Virus record (IMG/VR): IMGVR_UViG_3300042197_000890
Coordinates: 1 to 41,457 of that record
Length of the DNA: 41,457 bases
Source: a virus
Reading direction: 5' to 3' (one strand)
The notes below the pieces were generated by a model. It was not told the origin of the DNA. It did no database searches and worked only from the letters and a program-made list of their open reading frames with translations. Made by a program: the position numbers and the translations under genes. This document shows positions 1-7,013 of this stretch, piece by piece (position 1 is the first letter of the stretch; every line of letters starts with the position of its first letter).

Positions 1-126
1 GATATTAGATTAATTTCAGATGGTCCTGCACACTTAATTATTAAATTAAGAAAAGAAGGATGGGCGAATAAGATTGAAACTGCTCAATTTAGCATATATG
101 ATAATACCAACGCAGTAGGTAGTTAA
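1..126 (+). CDS. 3' end of an unidentified protein, probably structural
   Basis: Frame 1 is open from the window edge and ends in TAA at 124-126, giving the last 41 residues of a longer protein that ends NTNAVGS. The start lies outside the window. The next genes downstream are small virion-type proteins, so a structural role is likely from context. I recognise no family in the fragment. Confidence 0.6.
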   Translation, partial: DIRLISDGPAHLIIKLRKEGWANKIETAQFSIYDNTNAVGS

Positions 127-161
127 TTTGTCATGTCAAGGGCTTTAGCTTATAATCTAAC

Positions 162-192
162 CTAAATAGAATTTGAAGGCACATACTATAAT
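162..192 (+). promoter_or_regulatory. Possible late promoter before the small virion genes
   Basis: The 88-bp gap after the first stop codon holds CTAAATA at 162-168, close to the T4-type late motif TATAAATA, and a separate TATAAT at 187-192. No -35 hexamer sits 17 bp upstream of the TATAAT. A late promoter recognised by a gp55-like factor is the better reading, but the motif is short and the DNA is very AT-rich. Confidence 0.3.
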
Positions 193-214
193 ATAATAAC
201 AATAAGGATATAAA

Positions 215-436
215 ATGAGTGAAAATAAACAAGATAATACAGTGAAAATAGAAGAAACTACAGCTAAGGTTGAAGCACAACCAGCAGCAGCACCAAAAGT
301 AGAAACAAAAGCTGAGGTAAAAGCTGAAGTTAAGGTTGAAACAAAACCAGCTGAAGTTAAACAAGAAGCACCTAAAAATAGATTAATAGATGGTGCAGTA
401 GATGCATTAAACAAAAAATTAGATTTCAGAGTATAA
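215..436 (+). CDS. Small Lys/Glu/Ala-rich low-complexity protein
   Basis: A 73-residue protein with an AAGGA ribosome site at 204-208, seven bases before ATG. Residues 15-55 are a low-complexity run of Ala, Lys, Glu, Val and Pro with imperfect repeats such as KAEVKAEVKVETK, predicted flexible. The C-terminal 20 residues (NRLIDGAVDALNKKLDF) look amphipathic and could dock onto a partner. The stop abuts the ATG of the next gene, so the two are probably co-translated. Family unknown; a virion-associated role is inferred only from position. Confidence 0.7.
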   Translation: MSENKQDNTVKIEETTAKVEAQPAAAPKVETKAEVKAEVKVETKPAEVKQEAPKNRLIDGAVDALNKKLDFRV

Positions 437-772
437 ATGGAAGAAAATTTTAAGAAAAAAATATTGAAAAAACTATCAGCTCCTGTATCGGATTATTTAA
501 AAAAGAAACAACCTTTAAATAATGAAAACGATCCAGGAGAATATGATAGCGAAGGATCTATGGCAAAAAGCCAATTAACTTCAATATTGAATAATGCTAA
601 AGAGATTAAAGAAATGCTTACTGATAATGATAATCTTCCTGAATGGGTACAAAGTAAGATAACAAAAGCAGAAGATTACATATCAACTTGTAAAGATTAT
701 TTAAAATCAGAAAAGACACAAAAAACTGAAAGTATAAAAGAAAGTTTTTCAGATTTTATTAAAAAGAATTGA
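437..772 (+). CDS. Conserved T4-like phage virion-associated protein
   Basis: A 111-residue hydrophilic protein starting directly after the previous stop. Its middle part (residues 41-87) carries the pattern MAKSQL..I..NA.E...ML.D...LPEWVQSKITKAEDYIST..DYL. I recognise this as a short helical family common in marine T4-like phages and other tailed phages, often encoded among structural genes. No enzymatic motif is visible. The Lys-rich termini flank the conserved helical core. Function is not established; the family assignment is from memory of the motif rather than a search. Confidence 0.75.
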   Translation: MEENFKKKILKKLSAPVSDYLKKKQPLNNENDPGEYDSEGSMAKSQLTSILNNAKEIKEMLTDNDNLPEWVQSKITKAEDYISTCKDYLKSEKTQKTESIKESFSDFIKKN

Positions 773-779
773 ATAACTA

Positions 780-795
780 TATTATAGCTATAATA
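780..795. promoter_or_regulatory. 16-bp perfect palindrome upstream of a structural gene
   Basis: TATTATAGCTATAATA at 780-795 is a perfect palindrome in the 39-bp gap before the gene at 812, and its right arm contains TATAAT (789-794). It could be an operator or a promoter core. No good -35 is present at 17 bp. Confidence 0.35.
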
Positions 796-811
796 ACAAA
801 AAGGAAATACA

Positions 812-1279
812 ATGGCACTATTTGGAAATAAAGATACAAAAGCGATAACTGGTACAGTTGATGTGACTAATGGTTCAGCAACTATAACTGGAACTGGAAC
901 TGCATTTACTACTGAATTAAAATCAGGAAATACTGTAGTGATAGCAACAGTTGAGTATCGTGTTGTTGCAATTGCATCTAACACAAGTGCAACTTTACAT
1001 AAAGCTTATGCTGGCTCAACAGCTGCTGGTCTTACTATAACTGCAAATGAACAACCTGCATCTTTAAGTGATGCGGAACTTTCACAAGTTGTAGGTGTTG
1101 ACACAACAGAAGCTGCAGTTGTTGCAAACAGAGCAAAAGGTATCAATACTCCAGGATGGGTTAAATATACAACCTACACTGATGCTCAAAGCACAACAAG
1201 ACATAAAGCTGAAGTTTTAGTTGCTATGTCGTCTATAACAGGTGATGCTGCTGATGATGCAGTTGTCGCTGACGCATAA
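812..1279 (+). CDS. Virion structural protein, beta-rich
   Basis: A 155-residue protein with an AAAAAGGAAA ribosome site just before ATG 812. The composition is rich in Thr, Ala, Val and Gly, poor in charge and typical of beta-structured virion proteins. The first 80 residues contain ITGTVDVTNGSATITGTGTA, FTTELKSGNTVVI and YRVVAIASNTSATL, a pattern seen in small head-decoration or tail-surface proteins of marine T4-like phages. The second half (GINTPGWVKYTTYTDAQSTTRHKAEVLVAM) is also conserved in that group as far as I recall. It stands apart from its neighbours with its own upstream palindrome and a downstream hairpin, consistent with high expression. Confidence 0.75.
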   Translation: MALFGNKDTKAITGTVDVTNGSATITGTGTAFTTELKSGNTVVIATVEYRVVAIASNTSATLHKAYAGSTAAGLTITANEQPASLSDAELSQVVGVDTTEAAVVANRAKGINTPGWVKYTTYTDAQSTTRHKAEVLVAMSSITGDAADDAVVADA

Positions 1280-1285
1280 TAAATA
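1278..1285 (+). promoter_or_regulatory. Possible T4-type late promoter
   Basis: AATAAATA at 1278-1285 overlaps the stop of the preceding gene and resembles the late motif NATAAATA of T4-like phages. It lies 73 bp upstream of ATG 1359. Chance occurrence in AT-rich DNA is possible. Confidence 0.3.
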
Positions 1286-1303
1286 AAAATAAATCCTAGA
1301 GTT

Positions 1304-1331
1304 GGGATGGTTAGATAAAAATAATCATCCC
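1304..1331 (+). terminator. Stem-loop between two virion genes
   Basis: GGGATGGTTA at 1304-1313 pairs with TAATCATCCC at 1322-1331 (10 bp including one G-U) around an 8-nt loop. No uridine run follows, so it may be an mRNA-stabilising or processing hairpin rather than a full terminator. Confidence 0.45.
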
Positions 1332-1358
1332 CTCTATAACATATAATAGGAGAAAATA

Positions 1359-1952
1359 ATGGCTGATCAAAAAATATCAGATTTAACTGCTGCAACCAGT
1401 GCTGCTGGTGCAGATCTATTCACACTCGTACAGGGTGGTTCGAATAAAAAAATAACAATCACAAATTTCTTAGCAAACTTGAATTCTGCTGTAATAGTAA
1501 ATTCAAATGGTGCTGACCAAGATACTCGTATCTCTGGAGATAATGATAATAATTTATTCTTTGCAGATGCTTCTACTGATAAAGTTGGTATTGGTACTTC
1601 TACACCATCTGAGAAACTTGATGTTGCTGGAAATTTAGCAATATCTAATGGATTCTTAAGTTTTTCACAAACAGCTCAAGCTGCAACAGGTAATGCTGCT
1701 GCAAGTTTGTCAACAGCTATAACTAACTTTACTTTATCTTCTGGAGGTGATTCTTTATCTCTTGCAGCAGGTTCAACAGGTCAAGTTAAAATTATAAATG
1801 TAATAGCAGGTGCTGGCAACGTATCAATTAACGTTGCGACTCGTGTAGGGTTTACAACAGTTAATAGTAGCACAGTTGGTGCTTCAATAACATTATTAGC
1901 ATTAGCTAGTGGATGGATTATTCTATCATCTAGAGGAATGACAATAGTATAA
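1359..1952 (+). CDS. Tail/head fibre-like structural protein
   Basis: A 197-residue protein with an AGGAG-type ribosome site before ATG. The N-terminus MADQKISDLTAATSAAGADLFTL is the usual start of fibre-type proteins in marine T4-like phages. Residues 68-95 contain a repeat-like segment ending KVGIGTSTPSEKLDV, a motif widespread in trimeric fibre and intramolecular-chaperone-associated proteins. The C-terminal 90 residues are Ser, Thr, Gly and Ala rich and predicted beta. Host-surface recognition or a fibrous decoration is the likely role. It is much shorter than a full-length tail fibre, so it may be an accessory fibre. Confidence 0.75.
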   Translation: MADQKISDLTAATSAAGADLFTLVQGGSNKKITITNFLANLNSAVIVNSNGADQDTRISGDNDNNLFFADASTDKVGIGTSTPSEKLDVAGNLAISNGFLSFSQTAQAATGNAAASLSTAITNFTLSSGGDSLSLAAGSTGQVKIINVIAGAGNVSINVATRVGFTTVNSSTVGASITLLALASGWIILSSRGMTIV

Positions 1953-1974
1953 TTATATAATTAAGGTTTAAATT

Positions 1975-2196
1975 ATGACATATGATGTAAAAAGTAAAAT
2001 TGAAGAGTATTCTAAAATTTTAGCAGAGAAGCAGAACTTTTTGGTTCAACTTCGTAATACGACAGCTCAAACTATAAAAGAGATTGATATGTTGTCTGGT
2101 GCTGTACAAGCATTAAATGAAGTAGCTGCTTCAACTAAACAAAAAGAAGAAACTTCAACCAAAGATAATGACAGAGCAAAAACTAGCGGAAAATAA
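1975..2196 (+). CDS. Small coiled-coil protein
   Basis: A 73-residue protein starting at ATG 1975. Residues 5-52 have heptad-like spacing (KIEEYSKILAEKQNFLVQL) and are predicted to form a coiled coil; the tail is a charged, disordered Lys/Glu/Thr segment. Its 3' end overlaps the next gene by 29 bases in another frame. Similar short helical proteins accompany structural genes in marine T4-like phages. Function unknown. Confidence 0.65.
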   Translation: MTYDVKSKIEEYSKILAEKQNFLVQLRNTTAQTIKEIDMLSGAVQALNEVAASTKQKEETSTKDNDRAKTSGK

Positions 2197-2557
2197 TTTC
2201 CTAAGTTATGCTATTAAATATTATGATAATCCCACTATTGGGAACTTATCAGAATTTGAAGATGATTTAAAAAGATTTATTCATCTTTCTAAACTGTTAA
2301 AAAGATATAAACTTTCTTTAAATATAGATGATTTAAAAGAAAGACTTATATTAAATCATATAATTATTATCTATAATCTTTGGGGACAATCTGCAACAAA
2401 AATGTTGTTTTTTAAGATAGGTGAAGAAAATTGGAATGTTTTAATTCCCTTTCTTACCTATCTTGGAAGACTGCCCGAGTTTATTCCAGACACAGCAGTT
2501 CGTACAACAAGTTTGCCGATTGATGAAAACGTACAAAAAAAATTAAGAGAAATATAA
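2168..2557 (+). CDS. Conserved marine T4-like phage protein of unknown function
   Basis: A 129-residue protein starting at ATG 2168 inside the previous gene. The core reads FEDDLKRFIHLSKLLKRY, then LKERLILNHIIIIYNLWG, then ATKMLFFKI, then WNVLIPFLTYLGRLPE. I know this helical pattern as a near-universal small family of cyanophage and pelagiphage myoviruses (DUF7207-like, by memory). No catalytic motif is visible. Its stop overlaps the ATG of the following gene as ATAATG, so translation is probably coupled. Confidence 0.75.
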   Translation: MTEQKLAENNFLSYAIKYYDNPTIGNLSEFEDDLKRFIHLSKLLKRYKLSLNIDDLKERLILNHIIIIYNLWGQSATKMLFFKIGEENWNVLIPFLTYLGRLPEFIPDTAVRTTSLPIDENVQKKLREI

Positions 2558-3327
2558 TGGCAAATCTAGTAGTAGATAATCTTATCGCTTTAAGAATTTT
2601 ATATTTACTTGTCACACCTTTCGTGAAGACAAAAGCATATGAATATGGAATTATTGATGATAAAGGTAATTATCTTAAAAAATATTCAGAATTAAAAACG
2701 TCAGCAGAACGTGAGTCATTTTCATATTTGCATCGATTAGTTTTTAAATTAAAAATGTTATTAGCGAAACTTCCTGGAGGAGATAATCGTCTTAAATCTT
2801 TAGTTGCAGCATTATATCTAATCAAAGAATTTTATGTTAAGAAAGAATCATTATATCTAGTTGAATCAAGATATAATGAATTGTTATCATCTAATGATTC
2901 AATGAATATAGATGAGCAAGAAGTAAAAGAATTTTTAAGAGATTTTTATTTAACAGAAGAAATACAAGAAGATATAGCAAACGTCACAGGTGCTGGTGTA
3001 AGTACAGACCAACCTGTTGTTTCAAAGAAAGCTGCAAGACGTTATGCAATGTTTAATGTTAAAGATTCTATATATAATAAATTTAAAAATGGTAAATCTA
3101 AATGGACTCGTTGGTCTGAATATTTAAATTTAGAAGACGAAGGAGAAAACTTAATTTATAATTTTGCTCGTAAAAACCCTAAAGGAATTATAGTTTTAAA
3201 AAATGGTGATAAAATGAAAGCAATACGTTTTAATCGATATGGTGGTGGGTCTTGGTCTTCTATTAAAAGAAATAAAGAATCTAAAGAACAAGAAATAGCA
3301 AATATAGTAGCAACAGAATTGAATTAA
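2557..3327 (+). CDS. Conserved marine myovirus protein, virion-associated candidate
   Basis: A 256-residue protein. The first third (LRILYLLVTPFVKTKAYEYGIID, then SAERESFSYLHRLVFKLK, then LPGGDNRLKSLVAALYLIKE) and the last third (KWTRWSEYLNLEDEG, NPKGIIVLKNGDKMKAIRFNRYGGGSW) are the two conserved blocks I recall from T4-like marine phages, where the gene sits near the structural module. Predicted helical at the N-terminus and beta at the C-terminus, with no membrane segment. It could be an internal head protein, but no activity can be assigned from sequence. Confidence 0.7.
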   Translation: MANLVVDNLIALRILYLLVTPFVKTKAYEYGIIDDKGNYLKKYSELKTSAERESFSYLHRLVFKLKMLLAKLPGGDNRLKSLVAALYLIKEFYVKKESLYLVESRYNELLSSNDSMNIDEQEVKEFLRDFYLTEEIQEDIANVTGAGVSTDQPVVSKKAARRYAMFNVKDSIYNKFKNGKSKWTRWSEYLNLEDEGENLIYNFARKNPKGIIVLKNGDKMKAIRFNRYGGGSWSSIKRNKESKEQEIANIVATELN

Positions 3328-3330
3328 TTT

Positions 3331-3993
3331 ATGTTTGAATTTTTAAGTATAAAATCGTTAAGTAGTTTTTTCACATTATCAACATTATTCACAATAATAC
3401 CTGATTTTGTGTTTCATGCAATATTTTTTACAGGTCTAGTAGGATTCATAATTACATCTATTCCTTTTATACCAATCCCACTTAAATTTTTCTATCGTAT
3501 AATGTTTTTAATTGTATTGATAGTAGGAACTTGGCTAGAAGGATTAAATTACGCAAATAGTTCTTCTACAACTAAAAAAATATTAAAAGAAAGTAAAGAT
3601 AAAATAAAAACATACGAAAAAAAAATAAAAGATTTGTCTGAAGCATCAGATAAAAATTTAGAGAGAATAGTTAAAAAAATAAATGAAAGAGGTGAAAATG
3701 TCCACGCAAAAGTATCAAAAATTATCCCTGACAATCTTAATAGGCAGTGTACTCTTCCTAATGATGTCAAATTGCTCCATAATGAAGCAATCACAGGTAT
3801 CCCCGAAATACCCAATGCCACCAGAGGTGTTGATGGAAAATCCAAAACAAATGAAGACAATAAAGTAGAGTTAAGAACTTTGTTAGAAACAACTGTAGAT
3901 AATTATACAGAATGTAGCATAACACGTGAAAAATTAATTGCTTTACAAAATTGGGTAAGAGAAGCAGAAAGATTACAAAAAAATGTCAGATAA
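3331..3993 (+). CDS. Inner-membrane spanin subunit (Rz-like)
   Basis: A 220-residue protein. Residues 1-70 are strongly hydrophobic with about two membrane segments (roughly 23-45 and 50-68). A periplasmic Lys/Glu-rich coiled coil follows (about 80-125), then a C-terminal region with two Cys. This is the layout of an i-spanin, which fuses inner and outer membranes at lysis together with a lipoprotein partner. The decisive evidence is the lipoprotein gene embedded at 3698-3868 in the +1 frame. Phage lambda Rz has one membrane segment, so the second hydrophobic stretch is unusual. The gene ends 11 bases into the next one. Confidence 0.75.
   Translation: MFEFLSIKSLSSFFTLSTLFTIIPDFVFHAIFFTGLVGFIITSIPFIPIPLKFFYRIMFLIVLIVGTWLEGLNYANSSSTTKKILKESKDKIKTYEKKIKDLSEASDKNLERIVKKINERGENVHAKVSKIIPDNLNRQCTLPNDVKLLHNEAITGIPEIPNATRGVDGKSKTNEDNKVELRTLLETTVDNYTECSITREKLIALQNWVREAERLQKNVR
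3698..3868 (+). CDS. Outer-membrane spanin lipoprotein (Rz1-like), embedded
   Basis: A 56-residue reading frame lying wholly inside the i-spanin gene. ATG 3698 is chosen over the upstream ATG 3683 because AGAGGTG ends five bases before it. The N-terminus is Lys-containing, then hydrophobic (SLTILIGSVLFLMMSNC), with a lipidation Cys at residue 26. The short mature part is Pro/Met-rich (SPKYPMPPEVLMENP), as in Rz1 proteins. Asn at -1 before Cys is non-canonical for a lipobox. Overlapping spanin genes are an established arrangement in tailed phages, which makes the pairing convincing despite the small size. Confidence 0.75.
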   Translation: MSTQKYQKLSLTILIGSVLFLMMSNCSIMKQSQVSPKYPMPPEVLMENPKQMKTIK

Positions 3994-4426
3994 CTATGAA
4001 AATGGTAATGGTAATGGTAATGGAAATACTAAATCACGTTTCGTTAAATTAACATCTGATATTGAATTACTTAAAACATTATTAAACAAACTTGATAAAA
4101 ATGTAGATAAATTAGCAGATGCTTCATTAGAAGTAAGTAAGTTAATTTCTCAACATGAAGTAAGGATTGAAAATAATGAACAAAAGAGTGAACATTTAAA
4201 TAGTGAAATACACGATTTAAATATGCGTATAATGGATGTACATAAAGAAATTAAAGAAGTAAGTCATCACTTATCAAATACGAGTTCAAATAATATTGAG
4301 AAACTATCGAATAAGGTACAGAATATTGAACGTTGGAAATGGTATGCTGGTGGTGCTATACTAGCGATTGCTATGGGTATGGAATATAAAAGTTTAGCCC
4401 AAATATTGTTAAAAATATTCAATTAA
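3983..4426 (+). CDS. Coiled-coil protein with C-terminal membrane anchor
   Basis: A 147-residue protein starting within the end of the i-spanin gene. An Asn/Gly repeat (NGNGNGNGN) opens the protein, residues 20-120 form a long predicted coiled coil, and the C-terminus (WKWYAGGAILAIAMGMEYKSL) looks like a single tail-anchor membrane segment. This architecture is common in small proteins next to lysis genes of marine T4-like phages. A role in holin or spanin regulation is possible but not shown. It is the last gene before the primase promoter. Confidence 0.65.
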   Translation: MSDNYENGNGNGNGNTKSRFVKLTSDIELLKTLLNKLDKNVDKLADASLEVSKLISQHEVRIENNEQKSEHLNSEIHDLNMRIMDVHKEIKEVSHHLSNTSSNNIEKLSNKVQNIERWKWYAGGAILAIAMGMEYKSLAQILLKIFN

Positions 4427-4431
4427 AGTAC

Positions 4432-4460
4432 TTTACATACAAGTTAAAATATAGTATAAT
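4432..4460 (+). promoter_or_regulatory. Sigma-70-like promoter of the primase gene
   Basis: TTTACA at 4432-4437, a 17-bp spacer and TATAAT at 4455-4460. The predicted start of transcription (about 4467) is only about four bases before ATG 4471, so the mRNA is essentially leaderless. The -35 region extends to TTTACATAC, the same as at 16264 and 33506. Confidence 0.8.
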
Positions 4461-4470
4461 ATACGTTATT

Positions 4471-5499
4471 ATGTTGTTTATTGACATTAAATACATTGAT
4501 TTAGTATCTCCAAAGCTAAGGAATTTTAAGAAGAAAAACACTTATCTTTGGAATTTTAGTTGTCCAATATGTAAAGATTCTAAACGTAGTGTATTAAAAG
4601 CAAGAGGTTTTATTTACAAGATTAAAAATAATTTAAACTTCAAATGTCACAATTGTAGTGCTAGTATGGGGTTTAGTAATTTTTTAAAATTTATTGATCC
4701 TAAATTAGAAAGTGAATATAATGTTGAAAAATATAAAAGTAATTCTAAAGTTGGAGTCTCTAAAGAACCGATTAAAGACTTCTTCGATCAATTTAAACCA
4801 GAGAATAAGAAACAAATTATTTCTGGTCTTCCTAATGCTGACTGTGTCACCACTTTACAAAATGAACATCCTGTTCGCAAATACTTATCAAAACGTAAAA
4901 TACCAACTGAATACCTTACATCTTTATATTGGGTTAATACATTTAAAAAATGGGTTAATGAAAATATTGCACCAAAATTTGCTTCGACTGAAGAAGATCA
5001 TCCAAGGTTATTAATACCATTTTATGATAAGAAAAAGAATTTACTTGCGATACAAGGACGTACTTTAGGAAAAGAATTACCAAAGTATTATACAATTAAG
5101 ACAGATGAAAAGAACGAAAAAATATTTGGTTTAGACAAGTTAGATGAGAGTAAAACTATATATGCTGTTGAAGGACCAATCGATAGTATGTTTTTACCAA
5201 ATGCTGTTGCTGTTGCAGGTACTTCTTTTGAAAGTAAAATACTTTTAAAAAATAAAGAACGTGTAATAGTAATAATAGATAATGAACCAAGAAATGTTGA
5301 GATTTGTAAATCAATATATAAGTGTATAAACTTGGGATATGGAGTTTGTTTACTTCCTTCAAATATATCTGGAAAAGATATAAATGAAATAGTTTTAAAA
5401 CAACCTAAAATAAATATAGTAAACTTAATTAATGAAAATACGTATCGTGGTCTAGAAGCAGAACTTGCTTTTAATAAATGGGTACGTTGTAAAATATAG
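4471..5499 (+). CDS. 61: DNA primase, T4 gp61-like
   Basis: A 342-residue replicative primase that lays RNA primers with the phage helicase. The N-terminal zinc-binding domain has CPIC at residues 31-34 and CHNC at 59-62. The Toprim-like catalytic half contains YAVEGPIDSMFLPN (Glu232) and VIVIIDNEPRN (Asp268), plus RLLIPFYD and LLAIQGRTLG between them. The length equals T4 gp61 (342 residues). It starts a transcription unit with its own promoter, but the helicase gene is not in this window. I see no ribosome site before ATG 4471, consistent with a leaderless transcript. The 3' end is followed by an AGAGG ribosome site for the next gene. Confidence 0.88.
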   Translation: MLFIDIKYIDLVSPKLRNFKKKNTYLWNFSCPICKDSKRSVLKARGFIYKIKNNLNFKCHNCSASMGFSNFLKFIDPKLESEYNVEKYKSNSKVGVSKEPIKDFFDQFKPENKKQIISGLPNADCVTTLQNEHPVRKYLSKRKIPTEYLTSLYWVNTFKKWVNENIAPKFASTEEDHPRLLIPFYDKKKNLLAIQGRTLGKELPKYYTIKTDEKNEKIFGLDKLDESKTIYAVEGPIDSMFLPNAVAVAGTSFESKILLKNKERVIVIIDNEPRNVEICKSIYKCINLGYGVCLLPSNISGKDINEIVLKQPKINIVNLINENTYRGLEAELAFNKWVRCKI

Positions 5500-5506
5500 A
5501 GGAAAT

Positions 5507-5878
5507 ATGAGCGACGATAATAATACGATTGATATAACTAAGATTCAAGAACAACAAAGACGTATAGAGCATGAGCAAAATGTTCTTCTTCAACCTCTTT
5601 GGAGATCTGTTATGAATATTAAAACACCAAGACAAGCTATATCTTGTGCTTCAGCAATGATTGTTGCTGGTAAAGATTTATTAGTTTTAGAATTGGGTGC
5701 TGATGTCGCTAAAAATTTTATTGATAATTTAAATTATAATACTCTTGATCTAGTCACAAGTAAACAAGTAGAAATACAAAACGAACTAGATAAGATAGCA
5801 AAAGAAGCTATTTCACCTACAGTAGTGAAAGCTGATTTTACAAAGAAAAAAGAAAAGGAAAAAGAAAATGACAAATAA
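5507..5878 (+). CDS. Conserved hypothetical protein
   Basis: A 123-residue protein. ATG 5507 is preferred over the in-frame 5465 because AGAGG lies five bases upstream at 5498-5502 and the longer form would overlap the primase. The N-terminal third is charged and helical; the centre (LWRSVMNIKTPRQAISCASAM) and LLVLELGADVAKNFIDNL are the most structured parts; the C-terminus is a Lys/Glu-rich tail. No motif recognised. The last 11 bases overlap the next gene. Confidence 0.65.
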   Translation: MSDDNNTIDITKIQEQQRRIEHEQNVLLQPLWRSVMNIKTPRQAISCASAMIVAGKDLLVLELGADVAKNFIDNLNYNTLDLVTSKQVEIQNELDKIAKEAISPTVVKADFTKKKEKEKENDK

Positions 5879-6068
5879 TAAATTCGATAGAACGATGGCA
5901 ATATATTCTGCTAATCAAGAAATCGAAAAGAAAGAAAAAGCTTTATTAAGAGCAAGAAAAGAAGTTGCAATAAATGCAAATGGAACTTCTGGATATTCTA
6001 TTAAAGAAGGAAAAAATGCTGGTAAAGTGGTAGGTCATCTTAAAAAAGATAAAAATATTATTGAATAA
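5868..6068 (+). CDS. Small basic hypothetical protein
   Basis: A 66-residue protein starting inside the previous gene at ATG 5868, with AAAAGGAAAAAG upstream acting as ribosome site. It is Lys-rich with a helical first half (QEIEKKEKALLRARKEV) and a Gly/Lys-rich second half. A nucleic-acid-binding role is possible from charge alone. Family unknown. Confidence 0.6.
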   Translation: MTNNKFDRTMAIYSANQEIEKKEKALLRARKEVAINANGTSGYSIKEGKNAGKVVGHLKKDKNIIE

Positions 6069-6072
6069 TTAA

Positions 6073-6282
6073 ATGTTGAATTGGTTATTTTATACCATTC
6101 CTGAAAAAAGAAGAATACATTATGGTATTTGTCTATGGCTTGTTATGTGGATTATACCTGAATATTTACTTAAAGTGCATTTTACAGTAGTAATGCAATT
6201 TATAAACTTTATAACATATGATATACTATATTTTAATATGTTAAAAGCTGAAGCAAAATTTAAAAATGACGACGAAGAATAA
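6073..6282 (+). CDS. Small membrane protein
   Basis: A 69-residue protein with two hydrophobic segments (about 15-32 and 36-54, including ICLWLVMWIIPEYLL) and an acidic tail DDEE. The arrangement suggests an inner-membrane hairpin. It overlaps the next gene by 17 bases. No family recognised; an antiholin, membrane scaffold or host-takeover factor would all fit equally. Confidence 0.6.
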   Translation: MLNWLFYTIPEKRRIHYGICLWLVMWIIPEYLLKVHFTVVMQFINFITYDILYFNMLKAEAKFKNDDEE

Positions 6283-6457
6283 AATAGATTTTGAGATAGG
6301 TCATAACGAAGAAACATTTGAGTTTTTTACAAAGCTTGCAAAAGAACATAAAGAAAAAGTTAAAAAGCAAGATGAGATAATGAAAAATATTAAGAGTATT
6401 GAAAAATTAGATATAACAGAAGTACATAATATTATAAAACAAGCACATGATGAATAA
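6266..6457 (+). CDS. Small charged hypothetical protein
   Basis: A 63-residue protein rich in Lys and Glu and almost entirely helical (FFTKLAKEHKEKVKKQDEIM). It overlaps both neighbours, and its last 11 bases contain the ATGATG start of the 2OG oxygenase, so translational coupling is likely. No motif recognised. Confidence 0.55.
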   Translation: MTTKNKIDFEIGHNEETFEFFTKLAKEHKEKVKKQDEIMKNIKSIEKLDITEVHNIIKQAHDE

Positions 6458-7007
6458 AACTCTCTTACAAATTGATAATAGACAATTAACTATATTTGAT
6501 GATTTATATACAGCAGCAGATAGAGAAAAACTTTATCATTTTTGTTCAACTAGACATTTTACTACAGATGGAAGTGATACACCAAGATTAGAGTATAAAG
6601 GTGATTTTAATTTATATTGTAATCTACTTGCAGGCAATCAACTACAGCAATCAAACTTTCTTAATTTAGAAGGAACTAAAGAAATACTTTCTATGTTAGA
6701 TGGGTACGAGATTATTCAAGCAAGAGTTAATTTAAGCACACTTCATGATAAGAATCGTTTTCACTGCGATGCTGCAGGATCAAACGATGTAAGAACTATA
6801 TTATACTATCCTAATATGACATGGAATATTGAATGGGGTGGTTATACTATGTTTACAAATCAGAACATGAGTAAGTTGGAATATTGTTCTTTTTATATTC
6901 CAGGAAGAGTAATACTTTTTGATGGCACAATACCACACTGCATTTCATCACCAAGTCCATCAGCACCTACATACAGATTTAGTTTCGTAATTCAATACTA
7001 CAAATAA
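6447..7007 (+). CDS. Fe(II)/2-oxoglutarate oxygenase, prolyl-hydroxylase-like
   Basis: A 186-residue single-domain enzyme. The iron facial triad is visible as HCD (His106, Asp108) and PHC (His164), and Arg177 in YRFSFVIQYY is positioned to bind the 2-oxoglutarate carboxylate. Phages of marine cyanobacteria and SAR11 commonly carry this oxygenase type; the substrate is generally unknown. It is immediately upstream of nrdA (6 bases), so it is probably co-expressed with dNTP synthesis. It is one of thirteen genes with this layout in the window. Start is ATG 6447 or ATG 6450, in tandem. Confidence 0.8.
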   Translation: MMNKTLLQIDNRQLTIFDDLYTAADREKLYHFCSTRHFTTDGSDTPRLEYKGDFNLYCNLLAGNQLQQSNFLNLEGTKEILSMLDGYEIIQARVNLSTLHDKNRFHCDAAGSNDVRTILYYPNMTWNIEWGGYTMFTNQNMSKLEYCSFYIPGRVILFDGTIPHCISSPSPSAPTYRFSFVIQYYK

Positions 7008-7013
7008 TAAACT

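Noticed and set aside
4712-5014. 100-residue frame inside the primase gene
   Set aside because: Different frame of a gene with clear zinc and Toprim motifs; no ribosome site and no recognisable protein features.
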